64,000 nt of DNA, taken from assembly GCF_030053895.1 (NCBI RefSeq), contig NZ_CP125781.1, forward strand, positions 4,092,001-4,156,000, written 5' to 3'. Source of the stretch: Trabulsiella odontotermitis. Its GTDB lineage: Bacteria > Pseudomonadota > Gammaproteobacteria > Enterobacterales > Enterobacteriaceae. Positions 59,600 through 64,000 of this stretch are shown piece by piece. Positions within the stretch are counted from its first letter, which is position 1. Each line of letters starts with the position of its first letter. A program made the position numbers and the translations under genes. The notes below the pieces were generated by a model. The model made no database searches and had not been told where the DNA came from. It worked only from the letters and a program-made list of their open reading frames with translations.

Positions 59600-60185
59600 G
59601 GGAAACTCTGAAAAAGACTTTCTGATTTGGCAAAATACCGCGCCCCCACCCACCGAGTTTCCCGATGAAGCAGATGACCTTCGCCGACGCCGAGTACGCT
59701 GGCAAGCGCAAGCAAACCCGCAAGGAGTTGTTCCTGATCGAGATGGATCGGGTGGTGCCGTGGAAGGGCTTGATTGCTTTGATCGAGCCACATTATCCGA
59801 AGGGTGAAGGTGGCCGTCCGGCCTACCCGTTGATGGCGATGCTGCGTGTGCATCTGCTGCAGAACTGGTTCGGCTACAGCGATCCAGCGATGGAGGAAGC
59901 GCTGTACGAAACCACGATCCTGCGCCAGTTTGCCGGGCTGCACCTGGAGCGCATCCCCGACGAAACCACCATTCTCAACTTCCGCCGCTTGCTGGAGAAA
60001 CACGAGCTGGCGGCCGGCATCCTCGCTGTCATCAATGGCTCTGGGCGACCGCGGCCTGTCGCTGCGCCAGGGCACCATCGTCGATGCAACGCTGATCAAT
60101 GCGCCCAGTTCGACCAAGAACAAGGACGGCAAGCGCGACCCGGAAATGCACCAGACCAAGAAGGGAAACCAGTATTATTTCGGCA
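59600..60185 (+). mobile_element. Right partial copy of the same IS5-family element
   Basis: The end GGGAAACTCTGAAAAAG starts at 59600, and the next about 370 bp are a near-exact inverse of the left copy. The copy runs further into the transposase, to 60185, where GTGCGACC begins and homology to a transposase stops. Both copies have their 5' ends toward ptx. CTAG at 59597-59600 and CCTAG at the left copy recall the target preference of this IS group. Confidence 0.85.
59665..60185 (+). pseudogene. IS5-family transposase, frameshifted and interrupted
   Basis: The frame begins MKQMTFADAEYAGKRKQTRK and is normal to about residue 122 (GILAVIN). The rest continues in another frame as GDRGLSLRQGTIVDATLINA up to KKGNQYYFG, so one base was lost or gained near 60035. 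It then meets the intron-like sequence. It includes one DDE aspartate region (VDATLINAPSSTKNKD) but not the remainder. Inactive. Confidence 0.8.
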
Positions 60186-60618
60186 GTGCGACCTGAAAGT
60201 CGCATGGGTTTCTGTTCCGCAGGTTAACGCCCGACGGAACCGACTGTTCCACCACTCGTTCCCTACCCAGACAGGCGTGGCCGGTAACAGCCGGGTCTGA
60301 AGCTCTGGGGACAATGTAACCGCCGATATTTCGGTAGGTCGAACCGCGAGGCCAGACTGAATCTGCCAGCATCAAGGCGGAGAGGCGCCAGGGATGAACA
60401 GGTACCCGCCAACTGCACGGGGGTGATGGTGCTCGCTTGGCGACTGGCTTCTTGCTGGAGGTTAGAGATTGCTTCGGCAATTGCCTTGGTCTGAGCCACA
60501 TAGCTGCCGGATAGGTTGGCAATCACAATGCAGCAACGCGGTAACTCCAGAGCGGCGCTCATCAGGCAGCTGAGTGTGTAGGTGCTCACGGTAGCCAGCG
60601 TACCGCCGCCGATGACAG
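60186..60618 (+). mobile_element. Probable 5' part of a bacterial group II intron inside the IS copy
   Basis: The sequence begins GTGCGACC, the consensus 5' end of group II introns. It folds at once into a perfect GCGAC/GTCGC hairpin (60188-60204) and continues as GC-rich, structured text with no convincing plus-strand gene. It interrupts the transposase coding sequence exactly. The 3' part, including any intron-encoded protein, was removed where the IS5/ISKpn26-like element begins at 60619. This rests on the 5' consensus and context; a remnant of another element is possible. Confidence 0.45.
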
Positions 60619-61814
60619 GGAAGGTGCGAATAAGCAGGTCATTTCTTCCCAAGCTGACTCGCTGATTAAAATTTCGCGGATCTGGGCCGATTTTTTTCCC
60701 GCAAACACATCGAATCAGCCTATTTAGGCTATTTTTTCCACCATTTCTGGCGTTATTTCCGGTTTTTACTGAGATCTCTCCCACTGACGTATCATTTGGT
60801 CCACCCGAAACAGGTTGGCCAGGGTGAATAACATCGCCAGTTGGTTATCGTTTTTCAGCAGCCCTTTGTATCTGGCTTTCACGAAGCCGAACTGCCGCTT
60901 GATGATGCGAAACGGGTGCTCCACCCTGGCACGGATGCTGGCTTTCATGTATTCGATGTTGATGGCCGTTTTGTTCTTGCGCGGATGCTGCTTCAAGGTT
61001 TTTACCTTGCCGGGACGCTCGGCGATCAGCCAGTCCACATCCACCTCGGCCAGCTCCTCGCGCTGTGGCGCTCCTTGGTAGCCGGCATCGGCTGAGACAA
61101 ATTGCTCCTCTCCATGAAGCAGATTACCCAGCTGATTGAGGTCATGCTCGTTGGCCGCGGTGGTGACTAGGCTGTGGGTCAGGCCACTCTTGGCATCGAC
61201 ACCAATGTGGGCCTTCATGCCAAAGTGCCACTGATTGCCTTTCTTGGTCTGATGCATCTCCGGATCGCGTTGCTGCTCTTTGTTCTTGGTAGAGCTGGGT
61301 GCCTCAATGATGGTGGCATCCACCAAAGTGCCTTGGGTCATCATGACGCCTGCTTCGGCCAGCCAGCGATTGATGGTCTTGAACAATTGACGGGCCAGTT
61401 GATGCTGCTCGAGCAGGTGGCGGAAATTCATGATGGTGGTGCGATCCGGCAGGGCGCTATCCAGGGATAATCGGGCAAACAGGCGCATGGAGGCGATTTC
61501 GTACAGGGCATCTTCCATGGCACCGTCGCTCAGGTTGTACCAATGCTGCATGCAGTGAATACGCAGCATGGTCTCCAGCGGATAGGGCCGTCGGCCATTG
61601 CCCGCCTTGGGATAAAACGGCTCGATGACTTCCACCATGTTTTGCCATGGCAGAATCTGCTCCATGCGGGAGAGGAAAATCTCTTTTCGGGTCTGACGGC
61701 GCTTAGTGCTGAATTCACTATCGGCGAAGGTGAGTTGATGGCTCATGATGTCCCTCTGGGATGCGCTCCGGATGAATATGATGATCTCATATCAGGAACT
61801 TGTTCGCACCTTCC
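60619..61814. mobile_element. IS5/ISKpn26-like insertion sequence, complete, 1196 bp
   Basis: Terminal repeats GGAAGGTGCGAATAAG (from 60619) and CTTGTTCGCACCTTCC (to 61814) enclose 1196 bp, the size of ISKpn26-type IS5 elements. The right flank is CTAA, which fits the YTAR target; the left flank ACAG does not. The two flanks therefore were not created by one insertion, which implies recombination with another copy. A second copy starts at 63983 in the same orientation. Confidence 0.92.
60766..61746 (-). CDS. IS5-family transposase
   Basis: The 326-residue DDE transposase is close to IS5 InsH: MSHQLTFADSEFSTKRRQTR at the start, VDATIIEAPSSTKNKEQQRD, SADAGYQGAPQREEL, and R-x-x-x-E in IRARVEHPFRIIKRQF. 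It is complete with no visible frameshift, so the element may be active. It also resembles, more distantly, the two broken copies around ptx. Confidence 0.95.
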   Translation of the reverse strand: MSHQLTFADSEFSTKRRQTRKEIFLSRMEQILPWQNMVEVIEPFYPKAGNGRRPYPLETMLRIHCMQHWYNLSDGAMEDALYEIASMRLFARLSLDSALPDRTTIMNFRHLLEQHQLARQLFKTINRWLAEAGVMMTQGTLVDATIIEAPSSTKNKEQQRDPEMHQTKKGNQWHFGMKAHIGVDAKSGLTHSLVTTAANEHDLNQLGNLLHGEEQFVSADAGYQGAPQREELAEVDVDWLIAERPGKVKTLKQHPRKNKTAINIEYMKASIRARVEHPFRIIKRQFGFVKARYKGLLKNDNQLAMLFTLANLFRVDQMIRQWERSQ

Positions 61815-62506
61815 CTAATAAAAAGAAAGAAATCTTTAAAAGTCATAAGGAATACAGCTTTCATATGGCTGAAAATAATACTAGTGTTAGCAACCTTGGG
61901 AGAGAATTTAATCGCAGCAGATGTTACATTAAAACACTTATTTATAAAAAATACCTGAGGGCGTTTAAGCGAAACACAAAAATTAATATATTCACTGAAT
62001 TGCTTATCAAGTCTATGGCTGTAAGGGGGTTTAGTCTGGCATCCATAGCTGAGAAAAACTCATTATCGGAAGGAACTGTATCCTCTGTAATTTCATCTTG
62101 TTACGGTTTATGCTCATGGCGTAAAAAATGTAAAAAAGATTCTTTAAGACGGCGTCATAAGCAGAAAATATTAAGATTTATACATAATCAATCCATTTCT
62201 GTAACGCGAAAGTTAGTCAAGGAAAGTTGTTATGCTAGTTTCTTTTGGCTAAATAAACATGAAAATGGCTGGCTTAATTCCTGTCTTCCTAAAGCAGTAC
62301 GATGTTATAGAAATAAAAGAGTAGACTGGAGCGAGAGAGATATAATCTCATCATCATTAATAAATGTTGTTTTATCTCAGGGGCAATACCCGATGTCACT
62401 TACAAGCCTGGATGCTTTACTGGGGGGGCATAACTGGCTTTTGAAATACAGAGATAAACTACCAATGACAATGACACTTCTCAGGAAAAAGAATCTAATT
62501 AAATAA
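61815..62506 (+). pseudogene. C-terminal remnant of a TnsD (TniQ-family) target-selection protein
   Basis: About 230 residues are open from the IS edge, in frame with chance codons inside the IS. The text has a helix-turn-helix-like FSLASIAEKNSLSEGTVSSV and ends with VDWSERDIISSSL, then TSLDALLGG and KLPMTMTLLRK. The end matches the C-terminal DNA-binding part of Tn7-type TnsD as I remember it (V-D-W-x-x-R-D, then L-x-K-M-P-x-T). The TniQ-homologous N-terminal half, with zinc finger, is missing. The AT-rich composition differs strongly from the ptx region. A Met at 61865 could start a shortened protein. Confidence 0.6.
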
Positions 62507-62517
62507 GAGGGAGTGAT

Positions 62518-63444
62518 ATGGTTTACGAAAATGAATTGTGGCACAGTTTTCTTCTGCGTTCACAGATAATGTATAACTTATCCAATTGCAGGAACATAAT
62601 ATCTAAGCATGGTGAACTAAGGTACGATGCCTTTCCTCGGCTCGAACTGATTGATATGTACAAATTGCATAGTTTGCAGGATATATATGACATTCTTGCC
62701 ACAAGAAATGGTTATATACTAACTTCCAATATAGTGTCGTTATCTTCTGGTGTTTACGGGTATTTCAACGCTGTTGAAGATGCCTGTCGAAATAATTTAC
62801 ACATAACTAATTCATATCCATTGGTAAACATCTCAAAGATTCGTTACTGCCATAAATGTATTATTGAAGATATACACTCTAAAGGCATTGGTTATCTTCG
62901 TCATAGATGGTTGTTTGAATCTAAATGTGCAGCTCATAGTACCTGTTTATATGAGGTTTGTTTTGACAACTATTTGGATGCAGTGAAAGGACTTAGTGAC
63001 TTAATTATAAGTGGAATAAATCCTCATGGTTATTGTTCCCTTGTGGTTGACATTTCAAATCCTTTCAAAACTCCAGTGTATTTATTGCCATGTGCCAGGG
63101 ATAAAATTTTAAAATGGATTTCTGACAATAAAAATGAGCTGGTTTACTTTCTCTTTGACCTCTTTAAAAGTAAATCGCATTCTAGTTTATTAAAGGTTAT
63201 TGAAGTCAGGATAATGCATAGTAGTTATATTTCTGCGGTGTTCAGGATATTGAGTGAGGTTAATTTTTGTAATTTCAACTCATTTATTACCGATTTATTC
63301 GAGGACGTAAGTTATGCCTCTGTTGGACTTGATGATTATTCTGTTAATGTGGATTTTCTCAGGCTAAAAGCCGCAGATTGCAAATTTTGCCGGTTCAATG
63401 GTAAAAATTTTTGCTCACTTTTTAATGTAAAGCTTCTTCGCTAA
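62518..63444 (+). CDS. TniQ-type zinc-finger protein, second target-selector-like gene
   Basis: The 308-residue protein lies 11 bp after the TnsD remnant. It begins VYENELWHSFLLRSQ, like the DE-x-L-x-S-W-L-x-R start of TniQ proteins. The zinc motif is visible: C111-x2-C114 (RYCHKCIIED), then C137-x2-H140 (KCAAHSTCLYEV) with W131 between. The C-terminal half is unlike TniQ and ends with a cysteine-rich CKFCRFNGKNFCSLF. An AAGAGGGAGTGAT site fixes the start. I infer a partner of a Tn7-like transposition or DNA-targeting module; no TnsA, TnsB or TnsC is in the window. Confidence 0.6.
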   Translation: MVYENELWHSFLLRSQIMYNLSNCRNIISKHGELRYDAFPRLELIDMYKLHSLQDIYDILATRNGYILTSNIVSLSSGVYGYFNAVEDACRNNLHITNSYPLVNISKIRYCHKCIIEDIHSKGIGYLRHRWLFESKCAAHSTCLYEVCFDNYLDAVKGLSDLIISGINPHGYCSLVVDISNPFKTPVYLLPCARDKILKWISDNKNELVYFLFDLFKSKSHSSLLKVIEVRIMHSSYISAVFRILSEVNFCNFNSFITDLFEDVSYASVGLDDYSVNVDFLRLKAADCKFCRFNGKNFCSLFNVKLLR

Positions 63445-63489
63445 TTTTTACTTCATTTATAAACTACTAAGAAAGCTAATAAGATAGGG

Positions 63490-63672
63490 TTATATATTTT
63501 GATTAGGGCGGGAATAAATTATCACTTCCCGAGTATCCCTGGGGGTTACCACCTGAGTATGATGCCGGTTAGCAACAACGTCTAAAAGACCTACGATCAC
63601 GATAAATGTCACTGGGTCACTCTCAAGCAAAGTGGTCAGGGGTGCTAGATACCAGTACTGCTTACTCAACAC
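63490..63672 (-). CDS. Small hydrophobic open frame, doubtful
   Basis: The 60-codon frame starts with GTG at 63672 and has a hydrophobic middle (VTFIVIVGLLDVVA), like small membrane peptides or type I toxins, and a polar tail. I recognise no family and see no strong ribosome-binding site. It occupies most of the 362-bp gap between the TniQ-like gene and the HipB-like gene, which otherwise shows only the operators at 63715-63761. Confidence 0.2.
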   Translation of the reverse strand: MLSKQYWYLAPLTTLLESDPVTFIVIVGLLDVVANRHHTQVVTPRDTREVIIYSRPNQNI

Positions 63673-63714
63673 GGCCTTGTTTTTGAAAGATGCCGAATCT
63701 TGGCAAGAGGCGTA

Positions 63715-63761
63715 TTACAGCCTATAGTCTGTTAATGAGTATTACAGCTTATCTGCTGTAA
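63715..63761. promoter_or_regulatory. Two ACAG-N8-CTGT operators before the HipB-like gene
   Basis: TTACAG-N8-CTGTTAA (63715-63735) and TTACAG-N8-CTGTAA (63742-63761) share arms, spacing and orientation, with about 27 bp between centres. They lie 46-92 bp before the start at 63807. Pairs like this are typical of autoregulated HipB/Xre antitoxin operons. Confidence 0.65.
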
Positions 63762-63806
63762 ATCCATTCGTTGTGCTTGTTAACCCGTCGATACGGAAGA
63801 TCACTT

Positions 63807-63982
63807 ATGAACACTCAATACGCTTTGAAGACCTTGAATCAGTTGCGTCCTGTTTTAATCGGCTTTCGCAAAGCCAATGGACTGACGCAAAGAGATGTTT
63901 CTGAACGTTTGGGTGTAACACAGCAAACTTATGCCCGACTGGAGGCCAACCCTGCAAGTGTGGGTTTTGAGCGTTTGTTTAG
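63807..63982 (+). pseudogene. HipB-like Xre-family antitoxin/regulator truncated by IS5
   Basis: From the ATG at 63807 (GGAAGA upstream) about 59 residues form a complete Xre helix-turn-helix (FRKANGLTQRDVSERLGVTQQTYARLEANP). The frame then enters an IS end at 63983. HipB-type proteins usually continue 15 to 30 residues more and precede a HipA kinase gene, which would be beyond the window or displaced. The DNA-binding part may still be made, with IS-encoded residues at the end. Confidence 0.7.
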
Positions 63983-64000
63983 GGAAGGTGCGAATAAGCA
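63983..64000. mobile_element. Left end of a second IS5/ISKpn26-like copy (cut by window edge)
   Basis: GGAAGGTGCGAATAAGCA matches the left end of the copy at 60619 exactly and has the same orientation. It is preceded by TTAG (63979-63982), a good YTAR target site. Only 18 bp are visible. Confidence 0.8.

Noticed and set aside
60263..60784. 173-codon minus-strand frame with protein-like text (SGSYVAQTKAIAEAISNLQQ)
   Set aside because: It crosses the IS5 left end at 60619, has no start signal outside the IS and no recognised family. I favour the intron-like reading on the other strand, but this is the least certain rejection.

Overview
The window is chromosomal DNA of an enterobacterium of the Citrobacter/Enterobacter/Leclercia type. 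From about 1.8 kb to 49.3 kb it follows the E. coli K-12 order ytfL-ytfK-ytfJ-cysQ-cpdB-qorR-qorB-ytfF-ytfE-cycA-fklB-ytfB-rplI-rpsR-priB-rpsF-yjfY-ulaFEDCBA-ulaG-ulaR-yjfP-bsmA-yjfN-aidB-rlmB-rnr-nsrR-purA-yjeT-hflC-hflK-hflX-hfq-miaA-mutL-amiB-tsaE-nnrD-queG-tRNA-Gly, in reverse orientation relative to K-12. The proteins resemble their K-12 counterparts closely enough, from memory, to assign symbols, but the species cannot be fixed from the sequence alone.

Layout. (1) Positions 1-1886: the AT-rich tail of an Rhs polymorphic-toxin locus, a Sel1-repeat protein that may be its immunity protein, a frameshifted second toxin fragment, and a two-sided remnant of ytfL. (2) 1.9-48.8 kb: core backbone with ribosomal, DNA-repair, tRNA-modification, nitrosative-stress (nsrR, ytfE) and L-ascorbate (ula) genes. 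Lineage-specific additions are an AraC regulator, a Tsr-like chemoreceptor between ytfF and ytfE, and a five-gene operon between rnr and rlmB. That operon combines a CuyA-like cysteate sulfo-lyase, an Asp/Glu-type racemase and a TauABC-like ABC importer, and looks like a cysteate uptake and desulfonation pathway. (3) 49.1-49.4 kb: two intact tRNA-Gly(GCC) genes and the 3' end of a third, which is the junction with a mobile element.

(4) 49.4-53.4 kb: gene order LysR-alpA-parA-shi-parB, which matches the regulatory end of ICEclc/PAGI-2-type integrative elements that use tRNA-Gly(GCC) as their target. IS26 cuts parB and lacks a target duplication, so the rest of this core was probably lost or displaced. 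A near-consensus promoter just inside the element points outward to the two tRNA-Gly genes that the element has separated from their own promoter. (5) 54.5-60.2 kb: a complete phosphite-oxidation cluster ptxABCDE, very like that of Pseudomonas stutzeri, between two inverted, partial copies of one IS5-family element. The right copy is broken by what looks like the 5' part of a group II intron. (6) 60.6-64.0 kb: a complete 1196-bp IS5/ISKpn26-like element, a TnsD C-terminal remnant, a TniQ-type zinc-finger protein, and a HipB-like regulator with two matching operators that is cut by the end of a second IS5-like copy at the window edge.

The right-hand 15 kb is therefore a layered accessory region: an ICE end, a phosphite cassette and a Tn7-like remnant, rearranged by IS26 and IS5-family elements. 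No CRISPR array, rRNA gene or replication origin was seen. All family assignments come from reading motifs and from remembered homologues; no search was run.
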